A stretch of DNA of 64,000 nt from Fluviicola sp. Lineage in GTDB: Bacteria; Bacteroidota; Bacteroidia; Flavobacteriales_D; Crocinitomicaceae. The position numbers and the translations under genes were made by a program. Each line of letters starts with the position of its first letter. Within the stretch, counting starts at the first letter, position 1. The notes under the pieces were generated by a model. It worked only from the letters and a program-made list of their open reading frames with translations, searched no databases and was not told the DNA's origin. The stretch covers positions 1 to 64,000 of the forward strand of contig NZ_JAQSWB010000014.1 in assembly GCF_029266855.1 (NCBI RefSeq), given 5' to 3'. Shown one piece after another: positions 25,202 through 34,710 of this stretch.

Positions 25202-27370
25202 TTAATAGTTCAATGGATAACGAATTAAATAACCATTTGCCTGCGAAACTAACAAAATCGTCCCGTCTGTTTGCTTTTGGAACGCGATTTTATTGGAGCC
25301 TTCGTAGTTTTCTTTATTTAATTCATTCCCACGTATAGTATAAATATAACAATTATTGGCAATCCCATCTATTATTCCAACAACAGTTTTGCCATTGGGT
25401 AATTTTATGATGGAAGCATCGTCAATATTTGTAATGGTGGAGTTGAACTGCCCTAAGATCGTTCCTGTTCCTGTTATTACATAAATCATATTCTGTTGAT
25501 TCAAAAAGAAGAGTTGTTCATCCCCCAAATTTTGAGTGTTGAGTATGGCAGAAACATTTCCGACCAACATCGCTTTATTCCCGTTCTCAGTCAGTCGCAC
25601 AAATTGTTTTTTAACTAAGCCAAGAAGGCTTATTGTGCCGTTGACTTTTACCAGGTGCCATTCTCCTTCGTTCAGGTTTTGGGACCGGATGACCCGTTTT
25701 TTCTTGATAGAAATACTTGACCAGTTGGAGTTGGTGCAGATATGAGCAAGCAATTCCCCCTTTTTTCCCTGAACAACCAATTGTGCCTCTTTTTGCAGTC
25801 CTCCGTTTACGCCAACCCGGAAGCTTTGTTTTCCATTGGTGCCGTATCCCTGAACCTGTCCGTCCGCCACGAAAGAAATATAGTCCTTTCCGTTCCAATA
25901 ATAAGAAAACAGGTTACTGGTGACCTCATTACATGCAATGGGGAAACCTGAAAGATTATTCCCGGCCCTGTCAAAACCCTGTACGCCTGTTTTGGTGTTT
26001 AGGAAAATCCCGTTTCCAATGCAGACAGGTTTACCAATTGGCTCGGCATCCAATGATTTGCTCCAGAGAATTTGTTTGCTTCCGATAAAGTAAAGCGTGT
26101 TTGATTGAGTTATTGCAATGATATTATTTGATCCCTGTACCGGAGATAAGCAACGCAGATTGTCATCCAAACGCAGGGGGTTTAACTTCGGGAGCTCTTT
26201 AGAATCCAATTCGGAGTCGGGGTTATTGTCATTTAAAAGCTGGACTGTACTGTGATTTGCACCGGTTAGCCTGCTCATCGTAATTTGCTTATTCCTGTCA
26301 AAATTGCGATAAGATACTTTTTGCGGGCTGTTGTTGAATAATTTAAACTTTAATGTAGTAGATTGTTCCAGAGTAGCTCCCGTTTCGTAGGCACCAATTA
26401 TTCTATTGATACTTTGCTGGGAGTTTGAAATCAGCACGCTGTTATTAAAAATCTCCAGGTAGGTTTTTTTGTTCGCATGCAGGAAGGGGAAATAATATCC
26501 TTTTAGCGTTGCCTGCTTTTGTTTGTCCGATAAATCCACACGATCCAGTTCGCTGAGAATAGCTAAAGGATCTTGTCCGGGTTTATAATCAGTTACTAAA
26601 CAACTGTCTCCCTGGTAAGCAACAAGTGCCAAACCGAAATTCATCCATTCATAGAGGATTGATTTAGCCGGATATTTTGAAAGCAGGTAATTCTTTTCGT
26701 AAAAAGTATAGGAATCGAAATCGGCAGGAATAAGCTCCTGAAATAGTTCCTGGTCGTTAATCAGCGGCAAAGCTTTGCCCCCCGAATGAGTAATGTATTT
26801 GGCATTGTGACTTGAAATAAAGTAGGAATCTTCTATTTCATAGGTTCTATCAGCTGTTTTGTAAACCAGGGATAAACTGCTTTTCCGGTCTAAATATTTC
26901 CATGATACGATGCTTTTTGTGCCCGGCTGCCATTCCTCGAGATAGAGAAGTAAGAATTTTCCGTGAAACTCGCCCTTCCAATTATTAGATAAGGAAAGAT
27001 GTTTTTGTGTTGAAATTGTAGCAGATAAAGAAAGTTTTTCAATGTATTTTTTTACAATTTCACTGGTCCATGGTTTGCTTCGTTCCAACAAAACCAGGTT
27101 GCGGCTGGTAGAAAAATAGAAATGCTGAATGCGTTCGGGCTGATTTAAAAGAATGGTAAAGAAACTGTTCTTTTGCAGGGAAGAAACGATGGCACTATTG
27201 TAGTCGATCTCGTGAGAATTGTGAACGACAATGATTGTATCATCCTTTTGAGAAAAGGTGTTCTCAGGAGTAGGAGGAGCACTGGAACCTTCAACAAGTG
27301 TGAAACCGACATAACTGATCCAAGCAAGGGAACAGGTTACCAGGAAAATAATTATCGAACGATTGAGCAT
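25202..27370 (-). CDS. Exported or membrane-anchored protein of unknown function with propeller-like C-terminal half
   Basis: A 722-residue protein that I cannot assign. One N-terminal hydrophobic stretch (SIIIFLVTCSLAWISYVGFTL) is a signal or membrane anchor. The first 380 residues are mixed alpha/beta and may resemble DUF3352-type proteins; the second half (CLSPVQGSNNIIAITQSNTLYFIG, KPVCIGNGIFLNTKTGVQGF, NNCYIYTIRGNEL) repeats short strand pairs and looks like a PQQ/WD-type beta-propeller. It lies between rnhB (83 bases upstream) and the OmpA-family gene (ten bases downstream), so it is probably translated from the same message as the OmpA protein and may act with it in the envelope. Confidence 0.7.
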   Translation of the reverse strand: MLNRSIIIFLVTCSLAWISYVGFTLVEGSSAPPTPENTFSQKDDTIIVVHNSHEIDYNSAIVSSLQKNSFFTILLNQPERIQHFYFSTSRNLVLLERSKPWTSEIVKKYIEKLSLSATISTQKHLSLSNNWKGEFHGKFLLLYLEEWQPGTKSIVSWKYLDRKSSLSLVYKTADRTYEIEDSYFISSHNAKYITHSGGKALPLINDQELFQELIPADFDSYTFYEKNYLLSKYPAKSILYEWMNFGLALVAYQGDSCLVTDYKPGQDPLAILSELDRVDLSDKQKQATLKGYYFPFLHANKKTYLEIFNNSVLISNSQQSINRIIGAYETGATLEQSTTLKFKLFNNSPQKVSYRNFDRNKQITMSRLTGANHSTVQLLNDNNPDSELDSKELPKLNPLRLDDNLRCLSPVQGSNNIIAITQSNTLYFIGSKQILWSKSLDAEPIGKPVCIGNGIFLNTKTGVQGFDRAGNNLSGFPIACNEVTSNLFSYYWNGKDYISFVADGQVQGYGTNGKQSFRVGVNGGLQKEAQLVVQGKKGELLAHICTNSNWSSISIKKKRVIRSQNLNEGEWHLVKVNGTISLLGLVKKQFVRLTENGNKAMLVGNVSAILNTQNLGDEQLFFLNQQNMIYVITGTGTILGQFNSTITNIDDASIIKLPNGKTVVGIIDGIANNCYIYTIRGNELNKENYEGSNKIAFQKQTDGTILLVSQANGYLIRYPLNY

Positions 27371-27453
27371 ACCTAATTTAACTATTCATCAAAAATAATG
27401 CTTCGCTGAGCGCGGTTTGCATATTTCTCATGAAGTAGTTAACAGTTGAGTGT

Positions 27454-28062
27454 TTACTCTATGAATAGTGATAATTGTCCTTTCCCGAGAAGATTGAAAC
27501 CAGGTCGATGATGGATACACGCTCCGTGAATTTCTATTGCTTTCCGGTGTGATTCCGTTGGGTAACCTTTATTTGCTTTCCAATGATAATGAGGAAATTC
27601 TTCGTGAAGTTGTTCCATATACTCGTCACGGTAGGTTTTGGCTAAAATAGAAGCTGCAGCAATATTTTTATATTTTTCATCCCCTTTTATGATCGGAATG
27701 GAAGGAATTTCCCTGGAAAGCAGTGCTTTATTTCCATCGATAAGCAGGAGTTCCGGTCTGACTTTTAGAGCCATTGCCGCACGATGCATTCCTGTTAATG
27801 AAGCTTTCAGAATGTTGAGTTCCGTAATTTCATCCGTATGCAAGAATTGAACAGCATATGCGAGTGCTTCTTTTTCAATAATCGGACGTAATAAATTTCT
27901 GCTTTTTTCAGAAAGTTGTTTAGAATCATTCAACAAATGATGAGAAAAACCCTTTGGAAGAATCACCGAAGCACAAACTACCGGACCTGCAAGACAGCCT
28001 CTTCCGGCTTCATCGCAACCCGCTTCCAGCTTCGTTTCATCAAAATGGTCTAATAATTGCAT
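27454..28062 (-). CDS. rnhB: Ribonuclease HII
   Basis: Cytoplasmic endonuclease (202 residues) that cuts at ribonucleotides in RNA-DNA hybrids and removes misincorporated ribonucleotides. The DEAGRG motif at residues 17-22 gives the first two acidic metal ligands; LLIDGNKAL and [15 protein letters not shown] supply the others. [20 protein letters not shown] near the end is typical of the family. The length is normal. The genes downstream on the same strand code for envelope proteins, so this is a mixed operon or a read-through unit. Confidence 0.95.
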   Translation of the reverse strand: MQLLDHFDETKLEAGCDEAGRGCLAGPVVCASVILPKGFSHHLLNDSKQLSEKSRNLLRPIIEKEALAYAVQFLHTDEITELNILKASLTGMHRAAMALKVRPELLLIDGNKALLSREIPSIPIIKGDEKYKNIAAASILAKTYRDEYMEQLHEEFPHYHWKANKGYPTESHRKAIEIHGACIHHRPGFNLLGKGQLSLFIE

Positions 28063-28150
28063 AATGCAAATGTTATTAAAATAATTGTATATTTATCACA
28101 AACAACCTAAGAGGTTTTTTTTACGTCTACTTATAAACTGTTATTAGATT

Positions 28151-28510
28151 ATGAAAAAGTTAGTAATGATATTCGTTTTGTCTTTGACAAGTTCTCTTGT
28201 CTTTAGTCAAAATTCTGCTTCAATTAGTGAAACTCAATTGAAAACAGGAAAATCCAGCGGAATTTATGAATTTTCAGTTCCAGAAGCAATCACTGCAGAA
28301 AAAGTTGAAGCTGTAAAAGGCTATTATAAAGATTATTTCTCGGTTGCTTTCAATGAATCAACTGATGTTTTGAAAGTTACTTTATTGAAAAATGAAGAAA
28401 CAAATATCAATGTGATTAACCGTTTATTGGTTGCTTTAGATTTGCGCACAATTTCCGTGGGAGGTGAAAACATGACTTTCCAGGATATGAAAGATAAATA
28501 TTTGAAATAA
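28151..28510 (+). CDS. Small secreted protein of unknown function
   Basis: A 119-residue protein with a clean signal peptide (MKKLVMIFVLSLTSSLVFSQ). The mature part (IYEFSVPEAITAEKVEAVKG, FSVAFNESTDVLKVTLLK, INVINRLLVALDLRTISV) has a strand-helix-strand-strand-helix order that would suit a small ferredoxin-like fold; I recognise no family. It is divergent from rnhB and ends before a strong bidirectional terminator. Confidence 0.75.
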   Translation: MKKLVMIFVLSLTSSLVFSQNSASISETQLKTGKSSGIYEFSVPEAITAEKVEAVKGYYKDYFSVAFNESTDVLKVTLLKNEETNINVINRLLVALDLRTISVGGENMTFQDMKDKYLK

Positions 28511-28529
28511 GAGAAAGCATTGCTTTCGA
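28505..28529 (+). repeat. 25-bp hairpin repeat shared with the valS leader (copy 1)
   Basis: aaataagagaaagcattgct plus ttcga recurs at 42426-42450 with a single mismatch. The motif is a small hairpin (gaaagca / tgctttc). Here it starts in the last codons of the small secreted protein gene and extends past its stop; a partial third copy (attgctttcgat) is at 28560-28571. Confidence 0.75.
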
Positions 28530-28580
28530 ATATGAACAAGCGGTAGTGCAGTTCTGAGTATTGCTTTCGATAAAAAATAA

Positions 28581-28610
28581 AAATCCCCTGGCAATTTTGC
28601 CAGGGGATTT
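28581..28610. terminator. Strong bidirectional terminator
   Basis: aaatcccctggcaa (28581-28594) and ttgccaggggattt (28597-28610) form a 14-bp perfect stem with a two-base centre, flanked by A and T runs. It sits between the small secreted protein gene and the convergent T9SS gene. Confidence 0.9.
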
Positions 28611-28632
28611 TTTTATGTCTGTTTTTTTGGTC

Positions 28633-31002
28633 TTACTTGATCAACTGAGCTTTGAAAACCTGGTCGCCGGTTCTTAAAACCAACTGGTAATTGCCTTTCG
28701 CCAATTGTCCGGTTTCAATTGTCCCAATTTTATTATTCAGAGTGCTTTCCAATACCACACGACCTGAGTTGTCGATTAATTGGATATGCTCGATCGTATA
28801 TTTGGCAGATTCTATTTTGATGAAATCGGTCATTGGATTCGGATAAACGCTTACGCCGAATTGCGACAATTCGCTAATTCCAAGTGAAGAGAAGTCTACA
28901 GTAACAGATGCATTCATTTCACAACCGTTTGCATCGGTAATTGTTACGTTGTAAATACCCGGAAGTAAATTCGAAATTAAGTTCGTTGTTCCGCCATTAC
29001 TCCATAAATAGGAATAAGGAGCCGTTCCACCGGTTGGAGAAACTTCCGCGCTGCCATCCGGACAATTACTACAGGTACTGCTTACAAATGATGAGTTTAC
29101 GGTAATTGGAGTCGGCTCAGTCAAAGAATCTGAAATGCTTGTTGTACACCCATTCGCATCAACAACCGTTGCAGTGTATGTTCCTGCCGGAGCAATTAAC
29201 AGAGTAGAATCACCGGCAATATTCCAGTTTACAGTGTATGGAGTCTGCCCGTTTTGAATATCAATTTGAATTTGCCCCGAATCTCCTGTACATAAAGGAT
29301 TTGTTACGGACAAGATCGTAGCATCAGGATTCTGAGTTGTAGTAATTTCAACCGAATCAATAAATGAACAATCTCCGTTTGAAATAGTATACGTGTAATG
29401 TCCAACGTTTAAGCCTGTAATGGTTGTATCTGTAGTCGCATCTTCCCATTCTACGGAGTATCCGGGTTCTAAAGCTACAGTTGCGCTTCCATTTGCAAGT
29501 TCACAGGTTGAATTATTGGAACCAGAAAGAACGCCACCGATTTCACCGAAACAGATATCAAACTGAGGTCTGATAAGGAGTGTTTTTTGAAAGTTGGCGG
29601 GAAAAGTTTCTATAGCACTAAAATTCGGGCCGTTTGCAGGCCATTGTACATAAATCGAATTGGTTGTAAAAATACCGGATGTTTGTGCAACAGCTAAAGT
29701 GGAATCAAATTCGATTTGCATGAAACCGTATTTTCCCGGAGCAAGTGTCAATGGTCCTCCATGAATTGGAAGTGTATACATTCTTGCGCTGTCATCCAGG
29801 TAAAGAAGCGTATCGGTGGACGTTAATACAGAGATAGGTACCCCGCTGCCATTGGTATTGAAAATAGCTGTCGCTAATCTCTTCCCAGCGTAACCTCTTG
29901 CGAAATATACGTTTACAGCGGTAAGTGAAGTTGTGTTCTCTATATTGAAAACCTGACCTAAGTATCCTGAACCTCCAGCACCAATTCCGAGTTGGCCTGT
30001 AATTATTCCATTATCTCTGGCCATTTCAGTATCTGTAACAGTAATCGGAAGAGCAGATTGGATCGTGTCATTTGAATTGGCTTGGTCTGTCTCTGTAGCA
30101 ACCGGGAAATACTTGAAAGTATAAACACCGTTTGAGGTAGGCGTATAACTTACACTCATTAGTGCAGAAGTGGCTCCCGCAGCTAATGAAGGAAGGATAC
30201 TACTAGTTACTGTTGTTTCCAAAATACCGTCTTTGATGATCTGACAGCTCATTGCTACATTGGTCATCGCTTGTATTCCATTATTATGTATAACTGCCTC
30301 CAGTTTGAAATTTTGAGAAGTCGTTAATTGGTTCGCCGGTGCTATTGTATAAGGATTCTGAGTTGGTGTGATCACTTCCAAATCATGATTGGTAATTACG
30401 CGTAATTCAATATCATCAATAACTAAAATGAATTTGTCGTTGGAGTTGTTTCTAAAGCCAATGTATACTGTTTGACCGGTATAAGCACTCATTGAAACAG
30501 AGCGAGTTACCCAGGATGAACTTTCAGCAGCAGTTGAGAAAATAACAGTAGAGGCGCTCACCTGGTTTCCCAGCACACCGGTTCCTCCAGTAGGAACATT
30601 TGGAGCGGTCATGATCCGTACCTCATATCCATCCGGATAAGCGGGATCATAAGCCTTTGCATTCCAAAATAGTGTTGTGTTCGGCTGGATGGTTTGGGCA
30701 GGTGTCCACATGAAATCATCTGCAGCTCCCACCGGAGAATAATAAGAAGTACTGAAAGCCGCGGAATCACCTACATTTGATCCGAAATCCTCTCTTCGTT
30801 CCCAGGCTTCATTTACATAAGCCACCTGAGCATCGGGTGTTCTGTTGTCTACATTTCTCAGTAAAAACCCGGGTGCAAAAGTGTAGGTTCCTGCACCACC
30901 TGCAGTTGGTCCCGGAATACCGTCAAAATCCTCGAGATAATAGGTTTGAGAAAAGCTGAAAAAACTTAAAAATGAGACAATGAATAGAATGTGTTTTTTC
31001 AT
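28633..31002 (-). CDS. Secreted protein with choice-of-anchor J domain, SprB-like repeats and T9SS type A sorting tail
   Basis: A 789-residue secreted protein. Signal peptide 1-18; residues about 20-205 form a choice-of-anchor-J-like sandwich (YYLEDFDGIPGPTAGG ... VYIGFRNNSNDKFILVIDDI); a CARDB-like part follows (LTTSQNFKLEAVIHNNGIQA); SprB-like repeats lie at about 490-700 (NGQTPYTVNWNIAGDST, GGTAPYSYLWSNGGTTN, GIYNVTITDANGC); residues about 715-789 are the T9SS type A tail (VYPNPMTDFIKIES ... QVFKAQLIK). The tail should be removed on export and the protein attached to the surface. Function may be adhesive. A -7 promoter element lies at 31022-31029. Confidence 0.88.
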   Translation of the reverse strand: MKKHILFIVSFLSFFSFSQTYYLEDFDGIPGPTAGGAGTYTFAPGFLLRNVDNRTPDAQVAYVNEAWERREDFGSNVGDSAAFSTSYYSPVGAADDFMWTPAQTIQPNTTLFWNAKAYDPAYPDGYEVRIMTAPNVPTGGTGVLGNQVSASTVIFSTAAESSSWVTRSVSMSAYTGQTVYIGFRNNSNDKFILVIDDIELRVITNHDLEVITPTQNPYTIAPANQLTTSQNFKLEAVIHNNGIQAMTNVAMSCQIIKDGILETTVTSSILPSLAAGATSALMSVSYTPTSNGVYTFKYFPVATETDQANSNDTIQSALPITVTDTEMARDNGIITGQLGIGAGGSGYLGQVFNIENTTSLTAVNVYFARGYAGKRLATAIFNTNGSGVPISVLTSTDTLLYLDDSARMYTLPIHGGPLTLAPGKYGFMQIEFDSTLAVAQTSGIFTTNSIYVQWPANGPNFSAIETFPANFQKTLLIRPQFDICFGEIGGVLSGSNNSTCELANGSATVALEPGYSVEWEDATTDTTITGLNVGHYTYTISNGDCSFIDSVEITTTQNPDATILSVTNPLCTGDSGQIQIDIQNGQTPYTVNWNIAGDSTLLIAPAGTYTATVVDANGCTTSISDSLTEPTPITVNSSFVSSTCSNCPDGSAEVSPTGGTAPYSYLWSNGGTTNLISNLLPGIYNVTITDANGCEMNASVTVDFSSLGISELSQFGVSVYPNPMTDFIKIESAKYTIEHIQLIDNSGRVVLESTLNNKIGTIETGQLAKGNYQLVLRTGDQVFKAQLIK

Positions 31003-31021
31003 AATTAAAAGTAATAGGCCG

Positions 31022-31029
31022 CAAAGGTA
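31022..31029 (-). promoter_or_regulatory. Bacteroidota -7 element before the T9SS gene
   Basis: On the minus strand the sequence reads tacctttg, a full match to TAnnTTTG, 19 bases before the ATG at 31002. A TTG at the normal -33 distance is not evident. Confidence 0.6.
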
Positions 31030-31062
31030 TTCAATATTAATTGATTGAAAAAATCAATTAAT

Positions 31063-31094
31063 AAAAAGCCACCCGTCAACTGACGGATGGCTTT
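31063..31094 (-). terminator. Terminator after the acyl-CoA dehydrogenase gene
   Basis: aaagccacccgtca and tgacggatggcttt pair with one mismatch around a two-base loop; on the minus strand the stem is followed by a T-rich stretch. It lies 30 bases beyond the stop at 31124. A second AT-rich inverted repeat (ttaattgatt / aatcaattaa, 31037-31061) follows. Confidence 0.75.
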
Positions 31095-31123
31095 GTGTGA
31101 TATAATAAGCAGAAATAAGCTGC

Positions 31124-32902
31124 TTACAACGTATATGCGTTCTTGTCAATTAAATATTGGGCAATAGCCTGTCTTTCGTTTTTAGGATTGATCGGATCAA
31201 TTTTCGTGAAACGTTTCACACCTGTCACCATCATGCGGGATTCATCTCCCTCTGCGAAGCTATAGATAGCATCCTTAGCTGCTTTGTCGATCAACTCCGC
31301 TACATCATAGAAGTATGTTTTTACAATCGAGATCGGAATTGCGGCTGCAGCTTCTCCTTGCTTTTCGATGAGCTTCTCTACGCGGAGCAAAACTGATTCT
31401 GCCTGGTACACCCAGATTGCGATATCTGCAATATTCATCAGGATTTCCTGCTCTTTTGACAAGGTTTGCATCAGTTTTTGTACAGCGGAACCAGCAACCA
31501 TAAGGATTGTTTTCTTAAATCCGGCAAGTGCCTGCCGCTGAGAAGCTAAGGGATGAGATCCCAATTCTGTCATTTCGGGAATACTCATTAATTCAGATGC
31601 AACTTTCATTGCCGGCCCCATGAGGTCGAGTTCTCCTTTCATTGCACGGCGAAGAACCATGTCAACGATTAACAAACGATTGATCTCATTTGTTCCTTCA
31701 AAGATTCGGTTGATACGTGAATCGCGGTAAGCTCTTTCGACAGAGGATTCTGCAGAATATCCCATTCCGCCAAAGATTTGCACTCCTTCATCTGCTACAT
31801 AATCCAAACATTCTGATCCAGCCACTTTTAGAATAGCACATTCGGGTGCAAATTGTTCGATTCCTTTTAATGTTGCCGGTCCTTTTTCCATTCCGCCAGC
31901 TACATAGGCCTGAATTGCATCATCAATGTTCTGACCTGCGCGGTAAATAGCGGATTCAACAACATAAGCCTTGATCGCCTGTTCTGCAATTTTGAAGCGG
32001 ATTGCTCCATATTTTGAAATGTTTCTTCCGAATTGTTCGCGTTCGTTTGCATAACGGATAGATTCCGTGATCGTTTGTTTTGCACCACCCAAAACTCCGG
32101 CAGCAAGTTTGATACGTCCGATGTTTAGAATATTCAAAGCGATCTTAAAGCCGTTTTCCCGCTCTGAAAGTAAGTTTTCAACCGGAACTTTTACATTATT
32201 AAAGAATACCTGGCGGGTGGATGATCCTTTAATCCCCATTTTCTTTTCCTCCGGGTTCAGACTGATTCCTTCCGAATCGGCCTCTACCAGGAAAGCAGAA
32301 AGGTTTTTGTCCTCATCAATTTTTGCAAAGACAGTAAACAAATTTGCAAAACCACCATTGGTAATCCACATTTTTTGACCGTTCAGTATATAGTGTTTAC
32401 CATCAGGTGAAAGCACTGCCTTGGTTTTTCCCGAATTTGCATCCGATCCTGCACTGGGTTCCGTTAAACAATAAGCAGCCTTCCATTCACCACTTGCCAG
32501 CTTTGGAATGTATTTCTCTTTTTGCCCGGCATTTCCATAATACAGCAGGGGCAAGGTACCGATTCCGGTATGTGCACCATAGGCTACAGAAAAAGAATGG
32601 CCTTTCCCCAGGCGTTCAGTTGCCAATAGTGATGTTTTAAAATCAACTCCCATTCCACCCAATTCTTCCGGAACAGACAGGCCTAACATTCCCAGTTCAC
32701 CTGCCTTTTGGATGAGCGAAGGCATTAGTCCTTCTTCCATTTTATCAATTCTATCCAAAAGAGGAGTAATTTCCTGTTCGATAAAGTCATCACAAGTTTG
32801 GGCGATCATATGTTGTTCTTCCGACCATTCTTCGGGAGTGAATATTTCTTGATGGGTAACATCGCGGATGATGAATTCTCCGCCTTTGATAGCTTGTGAC
32901 AT
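31124..32902 (-). CDS. Acyl-CoA dehydrogenase
   Basis: FAD-dependent enzyme of 592 residues for the first step of fatty-acid beta-oxidation. Acyl-CoA dehydrogenase landmarks are CLTEPSAGSDANSGKTKA and ILNGQKMWITNGG (substrate/FAD region) and RINRIFEGTNEINRLLIVD (region of the catalytic base). The C-terminal extension of roughly 200 residues is like that of very-long-chain enzymes and ACAD9-type proteins. The ATG at 32902 (MSQAIKGGEFIIRD) was chosen over an upstream start because the family begins here and the extra sequence is AT-rich leader. No electron-transfer flavoprotein genes are nearby. Confidence 0.92.
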   Translation of the reverse strand: MSQAIKGGEFIIRDVTHQEIFTPEEWSEEQHMIAQTCDDFIEQEITPLLDRIDKMEEGLMPSLIQKAGELGMLGLSVPEELGGMGVDFKTSLLATERLGKGHSFSVAYGAHTGIGTLPLLYYGNAGQKEKYIPKLASGEWKAAYCLTEPSAGSDANSGKTKAVLSPDGKHYILNGQKMWITNGGFANLFTVFAKIDEDKNLSAFLVEADSEGISLNPEEKKMGIKGSSTRQVFFNNVKVPVENLLSERENGFKIALNILNIGRIKLAAGVLGGAKQTITESIRYANEREQFGRNISKYGAIRFKIAEQAIKAYVVESAIYRAGQNIDDAIQAYVAGGMEKGPATLKGIEQFAPECAILKVAGSECLDYVADEGVQIFGGMGYSAESSVERAYRDSRINRIFEGTNEINRLLIVDMVLRRAMKGELDLMGPAMKVASELMSIPEMTELGSHPLASQRQALAGFKKTILMVAGSAVQKLMQTLSKEQEILMNIADIAIWVYQAESVLLRVEKLIEKQGEAAAAIPISIVKTYFYDVAELIDKAAKDAIYSFAEGDESRMMVTGVKRFTKIDPINPKNERQAIAQYLIDKNAYTL

Positions 32903-33210
32903 AATTCTATATTGTTTTAAGTTCGTTTCTGCGCCTAAGATAATGAATAAATTATTACTATGCAAGCATAGCAAATAATTTATTCAGGTTTAATCTGCTT
33001 GAAAATTAGAGGTTCAAAATTGAATGAAATTTAAACTTTTTCAACCATTTGAACTTATTTATTCTATTTCGATGAGATTACGTTTAATTTATCCATAGAA
33101 TTGCGTTTTGCTCATTGTAATCTAGCATACGATAAATTTACTAAAAACTTAGTCCTATATCGTCAACGCTATACTAAAAATTCAATTACTTTTGACCACT
33201 GTAAAATCCT
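32903..33210. other. AT-rich divergent intergenic region
   Basis: The 308 bases between the acyl-CoA dehydrogenase and the divergent PAS-GAF kinase are AT-rich. Apart from the -7 element of the kinase gene and a short palindrome (ctatgcaagcatag at 32959-32972) I see nothing in it. Confidence 0.5.
33187..33194 (+). promoter_or_regulatory. Bacteroidota -7 element before the PAS-GAF kinase
   Basis: tacttttg matches TAnnTTTG and lies 16 bases before the ATG at 33211. No good -33 TTG is visible at the usual distance. Confidence 0.5.
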
Positions 33211-34710
33211 ATGGCACAACAAGATATTCTTTCTACGCTCCGGAAATTAATTTCAGGAATGGATGAGAGCCTGGTTATTTTTAATCAGGAAGGCAGGATT
33301 TTGCATGCTTCCTATGACCTGGAAAAGCTATTGGGGAAAGAAAATATTTCAGGAACCTTAATTTTTGACCATCTCTCTCACGAATATGAGCGGATTGCCC
33401 ATTTTTTAAAAGACATAAATACCTCCAAATACATAGATCTGGAGGTTGTGCTTAAAAGAAAAACAGGAACTTTTACCGGAAGAATGCGCCTGGCAGCATG
33501 GAAAGTAGCTGAAAATGAATACCTCGTTCTCGGGAGTTTGGTTGATGCTACTCAAATTGAACGTAAAAGAAGGGATCTGCTTCGAAAGACCCTGACGATT
33601 GAATTGCTTTCCAAATCGAAGAAGATCCGAAACGGGAAATTGTATGATGCAATCTATGAAATCCTGGAAATGTCTTCCAAAGCTGTTGGAGTAACCCGTG
33701 TTAATGCCTGGCTTTTTGATGAATCCCATGAACATATTGAGTGCATAGGAAATTACGACACCCGTTTGGGTAAAATGATTCCCCAGGAATCTCTGCCGGT
33801 TTTTGAAATGCCTACTTATTTCATGTTGTTTGAAACAGAGAAAATTATCCTTGCAGCCAATGCTCAAACTTCACGTTACACTTCCGAATTGAATGATACT
33901 TACCTGGTGCCCAATGGAATTGTTTCACTGATGGATATTCCACTAAGATCGGAAGGGAGTATTATTGGGGTTATTTGTTTTGAGCAGGTAAAACAAGTGA
34001 GGAACTGGTCTTTGAATGATCAGAAATTCGGATTGATTGCTGCGCAAATGGTTTCCCTGGCTGTAGAAACTCACAAACGAAAATTAGCCCAGCAAGAGTT
34101 GGAGGCAGCTTTGCGTCAGCAAAAACGACTTCTAACCGAAACGAATAACCGGATTGTCAATAACCTGCTGATCACTAATAGTTTACTGAATATTCAGGTG
34201 AACAAGGCTAAGGATTCCTATCATAAAAATTTGATGCTGGATTCTGTAAACCGCGTTCAAAGTATTTTAAGTTTGCACGAATTGCTTGCAGATAATTCCA
34301 GGAGTTTGCGTATTTCGCTGAATCAATACATTAACCGTTTGGTCCAAAGCTTGCGCGAAAGCCTTTCTTTTCCTCAAAAACAATTGCAATTGCTAACGAG
34401 CATTGACAGCTGTGAGGTGAAAAGTTCTTTAGCGATATCAATCGGGATAATAATCAATGAAGCGGTTTTGAATTCGTATAAACATGCATTCGGGGAAAAT
34501 GAACTAGGGGTCATTCGAATTGATTTTCAAATGCTCGGTCCAAAAGGAATCCTTGAAATCTCGGATAATGGACGAGGAGTCAAAGAAAACAGGGAGTTGG
34601 CAGGAAGTGGAGTGGAAATCATCCGTGGGATGGTAGGGCATTTGAATGGTAACCTGGATATTGATGGCACAAACGGAATGAAAATTTGTGTATCGTTCTC
34701 AATGCGCTAA
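33211..34710 (+). CDS. PAS-GAF sensor with HisKA_2-type kinase module lacking the phospho-acceptor histidine
   Basis: A 499-residue protein without membrane segments. Residues about 10-120 are a PAS domain (DESLVIFNQEGRILHASYDLEKL), 140-290 a GAF domain (AVGVTRVNAWLFDES ... IIGVICFEQV), and 295-499 a HisKA_2-like dimerisation part with an HATPase domain (IIINEAVLNSYKHAFGENEL, LEISDNGRGV). In this kinase class the acceptor lies in a HHRVKNNL-type motif; here it reads ETNNRIVNNLL, with N312 and N313 (codons aat aac) where the histidines are expected. The ATP-binding boxes look intact. It is therefore either a pseudokinase, perhaps binding ATP as a switch or regulating another kinase, or a degenerate gene. 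No response regulator is adjacent. The 3' end overlaps the convergent GNAT gene by 12 bases. Confidence 0.85.
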   Translation: MAQQDILSTLRKLISGMDESLVIFNQEGRILHASYDLEKLLGKENISGTLIFDHLSHEYERIAHFLKDINTSKYIDLEVVLKRKTGTFTGRMRLAAWKVAENEYLVLGSLVDATQIERKRRDLLRKTLTIELLSKSKKIRNGKLYDAIYEILEMSSKAVGVTRVNAWLFDESHEHIECIGNYDTRLGKMIPQESLPVFEMPTYFMLFETEKIILAANAQTSRYTSELNDTYLVPNGIVSLMDIPLRSEGSIIGVICFEQVKQVRNWSLNDQKFGLIAAQMVSLAVETHKRKLAQQELEAALRQQKRLLTETNNRIVNNLLITNSLLNIQVNKAKDSYHKNLMLDSVNRVQSILSLHELLADNSRSLRISLNQYINRLVQSLRESLSFPQKQLQLLTSIDSCEVKSSLAISIGIIINEAVLNSYKHAFGENELGVIRIDFQMLGPKGILEISDNGRGVKENRELAGSGVEIIRGMVGHLNGNLDIDGTNGMKICVSFSMR

